From assembly GCA_023333565.1 (NCBI GenBank), contig JAJKFH010000028.1:1-64000 (forward strand): a stretch of DNA of 64,000 nucleotides, given 5' to 3'. Below the pieces are notes generated by a model, which saw only the letters and a list, made by a program, of their open reading frames with translations, made no database searches and was not told where the DNA came from. The stretch's first letter is position 1. Each line of letters opens with the position of its first letter. The position numbers and the translations under genes are program-made. Of the stretch, positions 25,083-36,600 are shown one piece after another. Origin of the DNA: Puffinus mauretanicus. Taxonomy: Eukaryota; Chordata; Aves; Procellariiformes; Procellariidae.

Positions 25083-25610
25083 GCAGCCTATTTAAGAGGC
25101 TGAGTGCATGTATAGGCATTAGGATACTTATCCTTGTAAATCTCGGGGTTTATTGTTTCAAGCTATGGCTCAGTTCATACATGTGTCTGTAGTAATATCT
25201 TTGTTCTTAACAAATAGGCATTTTTTTGATACAGGGGTAATACTGGATTAACCAAAAGAATTCTGTAAACTGGTCACATGAAAGACGAGGTATACCTGGT
25301 TCTGACAGGAACTTCCTGGTTTAAAAAAGTTATACTAAAACATAGGAATTCAAATACCTGTTCTCTTCTCTTTTTAGATTACTCACAGTTTTTAGAATTT
25401 CAGGTTGAGATCAAAGGAAATATTTCGAGAAATAGATTGTAAAACATTTACATACTGGATTTCCTATTTATTAGTGACTAGAAGCCGAGTCAGAAAATAC
25501 TAAACTTTTATAAAGTTTAATAAATTAACTTTATTAAATGGGGTCTGGCAAATGTTGCAGTTGTTGAGATACTGCCTTGATAATAGCAGAAACTGAATTA
25601 TAGTTTCTGC
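25083..25610 (+). repeat. Direct repeat copy 1 (528 bp)
   Basis: This block is base-for-base identical, as far as I can read it, to 25990-26517 at a constant offset of 907. It ends exactly at the right stem of a natural hairpin: stem 25586-25594 and 25602-25610 (GCAGAAACT/AGTTTCTGC) with a 7-nt loop. A second hairpin (CAGCCT/AGGCTG, 7-nt loop) sits at its left end, 25084-25102. There is no coding content or known transposon. Confidence 0.95.
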
Positions 25611-25989
25611 TGTTATCGAGCAGTATCTCAACAACTAAACATTACCGAACTAATAAAGTTAATTTATTAAACTTTATAAAAGTTCAATATTTTCTGACTC
25701 GGCTTCTAATCATAATAAATAAATCCAATATAATGTTTACAATCTATTCTCGAAATATTCCTTTGATCTCAACCTATTCTAAAACTTTATTGATGTCTAA
25801 AGAGAATTGAATTTAATTCCTATGTTCGAAATATAACACTAACTCCAGAGGATCCCTATCAGGCCTCAGAGTATAAATAACTAGAACTATTGAGAACTGG
25901 ATTAATCAAAAAATGCCTATTAAGAATATTTTAATTGTATAATTTGAATATGTGAAATAATAAACCAGATGAGATAATATCTAATATAT
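25611..25989 (-). repeat. Diverged inverted copy of the 528-bp unit (379 bp)
   Basis: This is a collinear reverse complement of the flanking unit with many small deletions and substitutions. Exact blocks include 25621-25636 (pairs 25559-25574), 25651-25684 (pairs 25503-25536) and 25688-25708 (pairs 25479-25499). Its first bases copy the strand from 25585 backwards, in register with self-priming at the hairpin. It is about 28% shorter than the unit, with losses spread along its length and few insertions. Such noise beside two identical direct copies looks more like uncorrected read error than age. Confidence 0.9.
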
Positions 25990-26517
25990 GCAGCCTATTT
26001 AAGAGGCTGAGTGCATGTATAGGCATTAGGATACTTATCCTTGTAAATCTCGGGGTTTATTGTTTCAAGCTATGGCTCAGTTCATACATGTGTCTGTAGT
26101 AATATCTTTGTTCTTAACAAATAGGCATTTTTTTGATACAGGGGTAATACTGGATTAACCAAAAGAATTCTGTAAACTGGTCACATGAAAGACGAGGTAT
26201 ACCTGGTTCTGACAGGAACTTCCTGGTTTAAAAAAGTTATACTAAAACATAGGAATTCAAATACCTGTTCTCTTCTCTTTTTAGATTACTCACAGTTTTT
26301 AGAATTTCAGGTTGAGATCAAAGGAAATATTTCGAGAAATAGATTGTAAAACATTTACATACTGGATTTCCTATTTATTAGTGACTAGAAGCCGAGTCAG
26401 AAAATACTAAACTTTTATAAAGTTTAATAAATTAACTTTATTAAATGGGGTCTGGCAAATGTTGCAGTTGTTGAGATACTGCCTTGATAATAGCAGAAAC
26501 TGAATTATAGTTTCTGC
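25990..26517 (+). repeat. Direct repeat copy 2 (528 bp)
   Basis: Identical to 25083-25610. After 26517 the sequence continues as unique intron ('gtatgttgtaagc'), so this copy carries the natural right flank while copy 1 carries the natural left flank. Confidence 0.95.
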
Positions 26518-29500
26518 GTATGTTGTAAGCAATTACACACAACCATTACCTAAACGTGTATATTACGTCTTGTCTTGGAAGAAGAATTCTGTCAGTGAAA
26601 ATTGCCTTTTTTATAGTAGTTTCTGTGTTGTTTTTGCTGAGTAAGCAAAACCATGGAGCTATTGAAGCTGCGAAACTAAAATGCGTCCATTTTTGTGTTG
26701 CGGAAAATGCATCTTACTTGAGCATTTTAAAACACGTGCAATTGCACGGCCGAGGTGCAGTTCCCCAGGCTGGGCGCTCATTTTATTTCCTATGACACTG
26801 AATCTGTCCATCCTTAAACTTTCTTTTGGATGAGCTCTAACTCTTTCCTTGGCGGAAAGATTGTTACCTACGACTGCCTGCTCTTTCATAGATATCAGGC
26901 CAGGTGCCTTTTGCTCTTCTTATGCTAAAAATTCCTATTTTTGCTGTTGGAAGCACAGGTTTTCTTCTGGTTTATGGTGTGTCTCTCCAGGGGTGGACGC
27001 TCGATGTTTGGACTCTACGTAGGTTTTGGAAAGCAAGCTCTTTTGGCTTGCCCAGGAATATACATATCTAGGCAAAAATAGTCAGCTTGCATGCTCCTGG
27101 CTCAGTATCTCTTTATCTCTTCTGATGCTCACATTGCATGGCTCTGCTGTGAGAGCATACCTCCGGTTCTCCTGTGTAGCGTTTCTTGCATCTTTGAGTC
27201 TCTCTATTTCATCCTCAGATTTCTAATCTTGATTTTATTGTCTGCTTAGTTTTTTGATTCCTCTGGTTGTCTTCAGCAGAAATTGAGGTGCCCCAAGAGA
27301 CAAAATATTGTTGGAGTTGTTTCCTAAATTGTGACTTCCATGGAAGATAGAAAGGCTGTGCAAACCTGTACTGGTGCTGGTTCAGAAGATGCATTACATA
27401 TGGTTAGGAGTTGTGCTGCAATACATGGTATTCTAGACTCTTTGTAAAATTAATATAATTAATAGAACCGGTCATTAAACTGGGGTGAAATTGAGTGAGG
27501 TACAAAGGAAAAATAGTTACAGGGCAATGTTTTAAAAGTGCCATTTGTGATTTGTCTTGTTTTCAAGTCACCAACATGTAGTAAATAAAAGTGATTGACT
27601 TGAAAATCTCCAAACGTATTTATTTCTGGAGAAGAAAAGATACCAGAGTGTCTTAAAAGACATTTTCCTGTCACAGCAGATGTATCCTAAAGCCTCCTCA
27701 ACTTTTCCCTGTAATTGTGTATGAAATTTTAGTGCCTCTTGCTTTTGAGAGTGCTTCCTTAGTATGAAAGAGAAAGAAGTTTTGAACCTAATGCTCTTGA
27801 TAGCCCTGTGGCTCACAAACTCTAGTAAGCATTTGGCTGCTCCGTAAAAAGGCATTTCCATACTAGTTAATTGGTATTGCACAAATTGCCAGAGTGAAAT
27901 GGAGTAGCGTAACTGTTGAATGTGTAAACTTGATGTTCTGATTTTTAAGACATCTATGTATTTACAATATTTTAGAGTAACTTTGCCAGAATCGCACTAT
28001 GAATATCTTCCAAGGGTGCGTGCAGAGCTGACTCACGTAGACCAGCTCGTGAGGAACCAGCACGGAGCCCTCCGGAGCATCGCTAGTGAGGGGCTTAGCC
28101 ATCTTGTCAGGAGGTCAGGACACAGAAAAGGAGGAGGGGCTGGGGGGGTTGTCATTATTTATCGTGCGTCAGTTTTCTCTCTTTATGTCTTTCTACGTGC
28201 AGCTTTTTTAAATGCTTGCGAGATCCCTCAGATAAAAAAAACTCGAGGAGAAAACTTCTGCAATTTACCATTTAAACATTTCTGAAACAGAGTGATTTCT
28301 TTGGTTGTTACCTATTAATGTAGACCTGGAGGTGGTTCATTATCTAACCTTCCCTTTCTTCTGTGAATTACTGAGCGCATGGCCCAGTTATTTAACCCTG
28401 AACCCCTCCGTGCCAGGGCAATTCTTCAGCTGCTAGGCTTCCATACTGCAGCCCCGTGTAGTTCCTGATCTGCCCTTGACAACTACTGTCATGTTAAAAT
28501 CTTGCTTATTTTTGGGAAATGAGTCAAATGCCTGTCTCCAGAGCCGTCATTTTGGTGTTCATTCATGGATCAAGCAGCAGGAGGTGGTAGAAGTTACCTC
28601 TTACCTTTAGGCTTATGAAGCACAACATTTCCGATAACCTAGGATCTGTCAACTTCTGATCTCTACATGTGTGGAGAAAGAATATATATTATTTGGAAAT
28701 GCCAGTCCATTAGCAGTTTTCCACTAACTACTAACTTTAGCTTGGTTTAGATTTTCATTGTATCACTTAAGGAAAAAAATAATTATATGATAAAATACAT
28801 AAATGTAAGCACGCTAACATATTTTCATATTAAAAAATGTTGAGAAGAGCGATGCACCGAGCAAAAGTTCTCATGTGTGTTAGTACAGAAGTAGTTCCAA
28901 ACTAACTTTAGCAGTCCTGCTTCGGGTCCGTTTTACTTCAAAAGATTAATTTTCACTGAAGCGTCCTTTGAAACATATAGTGGAGGAACACAAAAGAAGG
29001 CTCCGTAATCACAAACCCCCGCATATTTTTCCTTTTATATTTTATTTGTTTTTAAAAATAAATAGAAAGTAGTGGACTAAAACAAAATGACACTTGGTTA
29101 GTATTAATGTTACTGTGAAAACCTCTAGTGCTAGTGTTTAATCAAGAAGAGTGTTTTGTAAAGCTCAGGAATTAAGCTGGTGGTTCTGATTTAACTAACT
29201 AGCACAAGTTATATGAGCTGATTCTACTGAAGTACTGAAACATAATGATTTCCTTTACAGATCAGTGAGAAAGACATTTTAAATAATGCTTTGGAATACA
29301 AAGACGAGGTGACCACTCTTGAGCACTCTTCTTTGTGTCTGTGCGTAATAAATAAGCCAAGGCACAGACTCGTCTTTTGCCTGTGTTTTCCTTGCCTATT
29401 TAGCAGTGTTAGATCTCTGCATTTATTTTCCTTTGTTTGAGATCATAATCTTGACTTTTCTGAAACTATTTTAAGGTAAGTCAGTTAATACTTTTATGTC

Positions 29501-31860
29501 CGCTTTGCTGTGTGCAGACAGATGTCTCACCATACTGTTGAGTGACGTAACCAACCGTTTTTTTCGTAAGCCATCTAGTATCCGCCGGATGATACCAGCT
29601 TGCAGGCACAACTAACATTACTTAAATTGAACCTATACTCTTGGGGCTCTGCACAACAAAATAAATCCCTTGAGCTCGCTGATTCTGTTTTTTAAATTAC
29701 ATTTTCACTTTCTGTACAGGTGTTTAGTATCTTGTATAAAAATGGTAAATAAAAGACTGAAGTATTGCTCTCTCAAGCATTCTCAAATGAATGTCTCAAA
29801 ACTGGCTATCAGCCTTGACAAAATATGCAAATTTTCTTGCTAGTCTTTTCTCCTCCTTTTCTCAGCCCACCATTGTTCTGGTAGTCCTCCACTGCTAACT
29901 GATACTGCATTTTAATTTTTTTTCCCTTTTTTTCTTTTTTCTTTTTTCTTTTTTAATTGGAACTTCTCTAACATTCTCTTTTGGTTCACAACTGCTATAG
30001 GCAGAGATGCAACTCTGCATATTTCTTTGCGAGAAGCCCTGTGGTGCGTTATGCCTTCCCTCCAAACCTCTTCTAACATTACTGACTGTTTCAGCAAACA
30101 ATGTCAATTCCTGACATGCCAAGACCTCTGCTTTAATTTTTAATCCTGACCTGACAGGCATTCAGATTCATTGCCTGTAACTGCACTAGAATCAACATAT
30201 TACTGCGTATGTTTGATGAACCGTAGAATTGGTTCAAGTCTCATTTCCAGTTACTTGGTTTCTAAACGTACTCTTTTGGGACCTAAACAGTGTTGTCAAT
30301 ACTCTTTGTTCTAGTTGCTCAGCAGTTGGCAGCTTAATATTGTCGAGGGGCTTTTGTATTGCAGTGGCTGCCAAAGTTAAACCTTTGTTATGGAATGGAT
30401 GAAATTTAGAAATGGGCCCCATACCCAGTGTCAAACTGTGGAAGATGTTTTTCTTCTTATTTCTATGCTAGGAATAGATTAAGTACAACCATATTCTTCA
30501 TCGCTTGTTTTCATCTGTGGCCTTCTTGGTAGCTTTTTAATTAAACAGCAACCCCAAAATTAATCAATTCACCATTATATCTAGAAAGTTATATCTGCTG
30601 CTTAAAGTAGCTGACATTTTTTTCTGTATTTGAGTTCTTCGAGTGTTTTTTTTCCCTTTTATTTCTGAAGATATGAAATTAGCACATGCTGTGTCTCTAC
30701 AGTACTTTTTGTTTTTTTCCAAGATGCAAGTAAAACGCTGAATTGTGTTGAGTAGTTCAGATGCTGCATTACTTTTTTACTGAGTTCTGGAACCAAACTT
30801 TCATCTGCTGTTTAATATAAAACCCCTTTTTACTTATTAAGTTGTACTGTATATGTACATGGTCCTGAAACAGTGCTCCCAACATGAAGTTTAATACCTA
30901 CAAATTTTTAAATCCATGCTCTCCAGCAAAATCCAATTGCCTGTACTATGGCAAAATCATTGGGAATTTCAGAGGGATTAGGAGTAAATAAGGACCTAAG
31001 TTGTTAGGATTTGGTTAATTTGCATGTCTGCTAATTTAATACCACTGTAGTGGGGATTTGGAGAGTCTGCTGCAAGATTGTTTGAGGATTGGGAAAAGAC
31101 TGCAGTTTAGTCTCCCAGAACAATTGATTAAGATCTAAGATAATCTTTTCCACAGGATGAGTAACAGTATTGTATAGTCTTCTTCAAAAAAAATCAACAT
31201 TGCTGTACCCAAACTTGAATTTTCAAGGTGATTATTGAAAAAGTAGTTTTTGGAGGTAATTCTAGTTGTCCCATGTCCCCCCTTCCTCCCCCCCCGAGAT
31301 AGCATTGACTGCTGGATTGCACTACAGTGAAATTGGAATAAGATTTGCAAGATGTATAAACATATGTATGTAAATATATCTGATGAATGCAGGCGTTACA
31401 ATTTGTATGTCTCAAAATGGAGCTGTCTCTAATTTCAATATTTAATTGGTGAAATAATGTCAAGCATATATCTTTCAGCAGTACTTGCGTTGAAAACAAT
31501 TACATGTTGCAGAATTTGTATTATATTACTGCTCCTATCGATCACTGGAGGAGGCGTGTATTTAAGCCTGCAACTGTGTGGTTGATGTGAGCAGGAACTG
31601 CTTGAATGTTGACATGCTGGTATGTAAAACTGAAGATTGAAAAATTGCTAGTCTTGTTGAGAACTTGTTGTAATGAGTACTGGATCAAAACCACTTCTAG
31701 ATCAAGGGACCGATAGCTTAGGCATGCAGAAATATCTCATAAGCCTCCACTTACATGCTCTACGCCATTGGGAAGCTGGGATTCCCCAAATCAAAGGGGA
31801 GATTTCCTGGAGATAATTAATATATTAAGGTAATTAACATTTCAGTTTTTTGCATGCTCA
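26518..31860 (+). other. Intron 4, third segment
   Basis: Intronic sequence without recognised genes. A CpG-richer, more GC-rich patch lies at about 27990-28260 with a 121-codon open frame (27920-28285) of no recognisable family. A T/C-rich low-complexity run is at about 29915-29956. Confidence 0.7.
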
Positions 31861-33680
31861 CCCATCATTTCCTTTTTTTTTCCCCCCCCGTCTGAGAACA
31901 AGACTAAGCCCTTCAATCCCCTGCAAATTCTGCTCTGCGGGAGCAAACATTGCAGGTCCTGACCTCTGTTTGTTCTGACTCCTGGATTTGTCCTCCTCTA
32001 ACCATATATTTCAACAGAGCTTTAGGTAAACTGTGCTGTGCTCTTTCTTTTCCCTCTTCCAACTGCTGGCCCTGGCCGTCTCCCAGCATCCGCTTCCTCC
32101 AGTCCTGCTCTCGTCTAGCACAGTATCTTTAGCGGAAATCCTGTGACCAGCCCGACTTCCTTTTGCTACAGATTTATCTCCTTTTTTTTCCGGCTCTGCC
32201 ATCTTTGTCACTGAACAGCTTTACACTTGGACATAATCAGATCCCATACGTGCCATCTCAGTTGGCTGTTCTCTGCTTTTGGGTCCCTGCTGAAGTCTTT
32301 GGCCATTCTCCCTCCCATCCTTCTCCATGTATGATCTCACTTCTTAAAAATAATAAAATAATAGCATAATAACATATAGTGTGACCTTTCCCCCGTTTGG
32401 TTTGCCTTTCCTTCCCCCCTTTCCTTGTTCAGTTTTATTCTGTCACGGATTCGGGAAGGGGTTTTAGCTCTCCTGCTTGTTCCAGTCTTTCAGTTCTCTT
32501 GCATCCTTTGCATAATTCTTTACCTTTCTCTTCTTAATCTCCATTCCCACCTGATTTTTAAATCAAGTTTTTCAGTCCCTCTCGTCTTCAAGAACACAAA
32601 AAATTCTTGATTCCCTTTTCCTTGAGCCATGTTACTGTCTGCCACCAGCTTTTCCTCTCTCTCTGTGTGCGTGTGTGGTACCTCTCCTTCGAAGGTGTAA
32701 GAGACCTTCTCCAATCCAGATTTCTCCTGTTACGTTAAAGTGAAGTGGAAGTCTTGACCCGCTCTTTATTTGATTCAACCTGTCCCACCTTCAGTGCCAT
32801 TAATTCTTGGCTATGAACTCACCTCATTCATCTCCTGTCTTGCCAGATACTCTTTCAGTGTTCCTACGTGGCTTTTCCTCATCTTTTTGCCACCTCTTTC
32901 TCTTTTTCACCATCTTTCTGCCCTTTTTCCTCACGGTGTATTCACTCTTACTTCAGTTCCAATCACAAACTCAGCTACTATCTTTATAACTCTACCTATT
33001 TATGTCTTTAAAAACACTTTTTTCCTCCCAAATCAACATCCTAGCTTTTCTCTTGCACCTTTCCAAGCTCATTTTGACTGAAATGGGGACTTTAGAGCAT
33101 CCTTTGTTTCTCTCTGCCATCTTCCTCTTTGACTGCGTGGAGCAACAGACTTTCTGCCTGGGTTGTGAATTTGGTATCCTCTTTGCCTTGTTCTTCTTAT
33201 CATAACCAGATAAGAGAGAGATCTGCTTTGAGATCTGCAAGTATTTTCCAGTTACTGTATATATGCTCATTCTTGTCTTTCTATACAGCTAAAACTATTG
33301 TCTCTGTGCTTAGCCAATATCTTGATTATGGAATTGTGCTTTTCTCTGGTCTTGGAAAATTTGGATTTGCTATTCATCCAGTATTCATCCAGAATACTTC
33401 TGTAAAGATCCTTTTTCTAACTTGCTGCTCGCTTTCTTTGCTACATGCTGCTGGTTGCCAATTCTCTGTTTCTTTCCATTCAGAGGTCATACTCTTCTGT
33501 TACCACTTACTAATCAAAAGTTCATCACCTGCCATAATACTGGTTTTGCCCTTCTTGCATGGATTTTTCAAAAAAGCACTCCAGTGCTTCCGCTTTGTGT
33601 TGAAGAGAAGCTCTCTGAATATCCTCAGACTTACCTTGTTACCATTCTTCAGATTAATCCCTAAAACTTGGCTTTAGTGC
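31861..33680. other. Pyrimidine-rich block, origin unassigned
   Basis: About 1.8 kb of the + strand is persistently C/T-rich with repeated CTCTT, TTCCTC and TCTTCC words and little internal periodicity. Several long open frames follow from this bias, the longest 182 codons (33129-33677); it is rich in Ser, Leu and Phe with no recognisable domain. The texture resembles the antisense of a decayed ancient LINE of the CR1/L3 clade, but I cannot anchor it to a family. Similar shorter patches lie near 42330-42600 and 53970-54250. Confidence 0.4.
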
Positions 33681-36600
33681 GAGACCTGCTTGTGTTTGGT
33701 TTTTTAATTTTTTTTTTTACATTAAAAATCAGGGAAATGTACTGCTAATTTGGTTTCTCTGCTGCCTAGGTGGTGGTCAATATTGTCTTATTTTTTCTTT
33801 GACTCCTCCTGGTTCTCTGTATCCATCTGTTTATAGTCCAAGCTGTTACGGTAGCTGAAAAACTAACACTAATGGTTATTTATCTGACATTGTAATTATT
33901 TTTGCCTTGTCTTGTGAAGACCAATTTTGGACTTCTTCAGAAATTGGAGTCATATAGGAAGAATATGTTCTGCTCGGGGCAATGTAGTCCTCTTTGTACT
34001 TGGTCTTAACGTGACGTTACAGAGGATGACTTGACACGCAGTGCTTGAACAAATTTTTCCCAGAACCTCCAGTCTAAGCAGGCTCTGTTCCACATAAGCT
34101 CCTGAGGTGCTGCCGCTCTGTCCCCTGGGGACGAGCCTTATACAGACACCTCTACCTTCCCTGCCTATCCCTGATACAGACACACCAACCCCCCCTGCCA
34201 GAGACGGGCTTATAGGTACTGTGGAGAGGGACAGGGCTTGAAAGACAAAGAGACTTAGGATACATGGTGTCCCAAAAAGCAGAGTAAATAGCAAAGTGCT
34301 CCTCATTTTGCCACCCACAGTGACTGAGCAAGGCACGATAGAAAAGTAAAAAAAATGTTCCTTTTGTTCTCTTTCCTTCATACATATAAATTGGCAAAGA
34401 TTTTTTTTTTAAAAAAAGCATATACGGTTTAATTTATTAAATGTAATTTTCCTCTCTTTCTACTCAAGCTGAAAAAAGATGGAATTACATTTGTGAAATT
34501 TGATACCAGCATCAATTCCAGCATTTGTTATTAGATGCACGGTGACTTGCACACACATGTATGATATCTTGGTATCTACCGATTACAGGGCTAGCAAGGT
34601 CAGATGTAGTTGCCAGAAATGTAGCGACCTCAAGGCTATTCTGTAGCTATGTGTATTTTAGTTATTTATTTTTGACATCTGAGCTATTCCTTGCCCCAAA
34701 ATCTTTCCCTAAATATTAAAATATGTCAGATGTAGGTTAGAGAGATGTATAAACAACGGAGAAAAACTGATTAAGTAAAGAATGATGATTGTTTGGGTAG
34801 GGTCAGGCAGTAATAGCAAGACCAAAACCTTTGGACATAATTATAGGTAACAAAATCGCTCTTTATATTTAAATCAGAAAAGTACATACCGATGCCCATG
34901 TATTTTTCCAGATATAATAGCTCTGTTACTTGCAAATGTTCAGGCCTTGTAATTGATAATTTCATAGGTATTGACGGGAAAAAAAAAAAAGAAAAAAAGC
35001 TAGTAATCCTGAGGGGGAGATTTTTTGAGTTTAATATTGTAGCTCCTTAGGCTGGAGAATGAATAAGGCCTTTTGACAAAAGATGGTACATGGAAGATGT
35101 ATATACCAGTAAGCTGGTTTAAAATAAATCAGAGGAGTCAAAGACATACCCCATTATAGTAGTATATTTTTTGAAAAAATACTGAATTCCCAAATAACAA
35201 ATCTTCAGAAGTAGAAGTGTGATCAGTAGTGTCTTTAATAATCCAAACAGTAGTTTTGAAAATGAGGTACAAACCCAATAAAATTATAAACTATAGGGAT
35301 AGAATTAGACAGCTATGGAGAAAGAGTTGAGAGAATGATACAAACCCAAGTGGAGATGATTTTATGAGTATTGTCAACGTAACTTGAGTTTGAACAATTT
35401 TAGCTGTTACTCAATATGCTGTTTGTGTTAGGAACTTGCTTATCAATTCACTGCTGTATGCTGTGTGATTCAAACATGATAGCAAAATTGTTCTGGAATT
35501 CTAGATTAATTTCTGTTTGTGATTTAATCACTTTACTTTTCCGTACTTAATACTGTTAAGTATTTTCAGACTTCTCAGAGAAAGTCTTGTTAGTGTCATT
35601 AACAATGCTATTATAGAATACAAAGATTATTATTAAATGTATTAGGATTTTTTTCTGAAATTTACTGCATTTGAATTCAGCAGTCTTCTTTGAGTACATT
35701 CTTTGCAGCTGCAAGTGCCCTGATTATAAATCACTTCAGTTGGTCTTACTCTAGAGGAACAAACTCTTTCTCCTCTTTCTCCTCTGAGTCTTTGCATGCC
35801 ACATTTATACCAATTCCACGCAGAGGAAGCAAGGTCATCCCTTATCTCCCAAGAATGCAAACAAATCCGAATCAACCTCTGTCATCTCCCTTCAGACGCA
35901 ACTTCAGTGTGTCCGAGACTTCGCTGTGTCATTGTAAGAAGAGATGCCACAAAACCTTAATGTTAGTTTGATTTGTCCTTGTTTTCCAGCAAGGGTATTG
36001 ATAGGAAGACTAATCCCTCTTACTTAGAAAGGAGAAGTTGAAAAAGAGTATTTTTTAAAAATTTATAGTTGAAACTCTTCCTCAAGCAAGTCCGAAAATC
36101 AAAGAAAAATAAAAAAGAAAACACTAAACATGGAGAAGCAAGAGTATGTGTATCTCTTCCTCTCTCATCTGTAGGAGAAGAAGAGTTCTCAGAATTGGAT
36201 CTGGATAGATCTAAGGAAGAAATTCAGGAAGGATTATTCCCCTAGGGTCTACATGTTTGTTTTTTAAAACAATGATTGAGTTATTTTAATACCCTCGATG
36301 TTCATCCTCATGTACAGCACAGGAAAAAAAGAATAAACAAAGGAGAAGATATTTTCCACTCAGCAGCATTAAAAAAAAATCTTTTATCCCTCTCTATGCA
36401 GATTTGGAAGACCTTGTCTGAGTAGAATAGGAACACAGTAATAACAGAAAAATCCAAACTTTTATATCATTAAAAAAAAAAAAAGATGGTTTGAATGTAG
36501 CTTTAACCTCTTCGGTTAACCATGATACAACCTGAAAGTAAATTATGTCCTAGAGATTCAAATAGCAGATAGTTATGTCTGCAAAAATACTACTAAGCGA

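Noticed and set aside
25083..26517. DNA transposon or CRISPR-like array as explanation of the 25-kb repeats
   Set aside because: There are only two direct units of 528 bp, no spacers, no target duplications and no transposase. The inverted centre is a noisy copy of the same unit, better explained by fold-back copying.
33129..33677. 182-codon open frame on the + strand, longest in the window
   Set aside because: It follows from the C/T-rich composition. It is rich in Ser, Leu and Phe with no recognisable domain, and overlapping frames are also open.
33950..34381. 143-codon open frame on the minus strand next to the pyrimidine block
   Set aside because: Low-complexity Ser/Leu/Gly content, no domain and no promoter or splice evidence.
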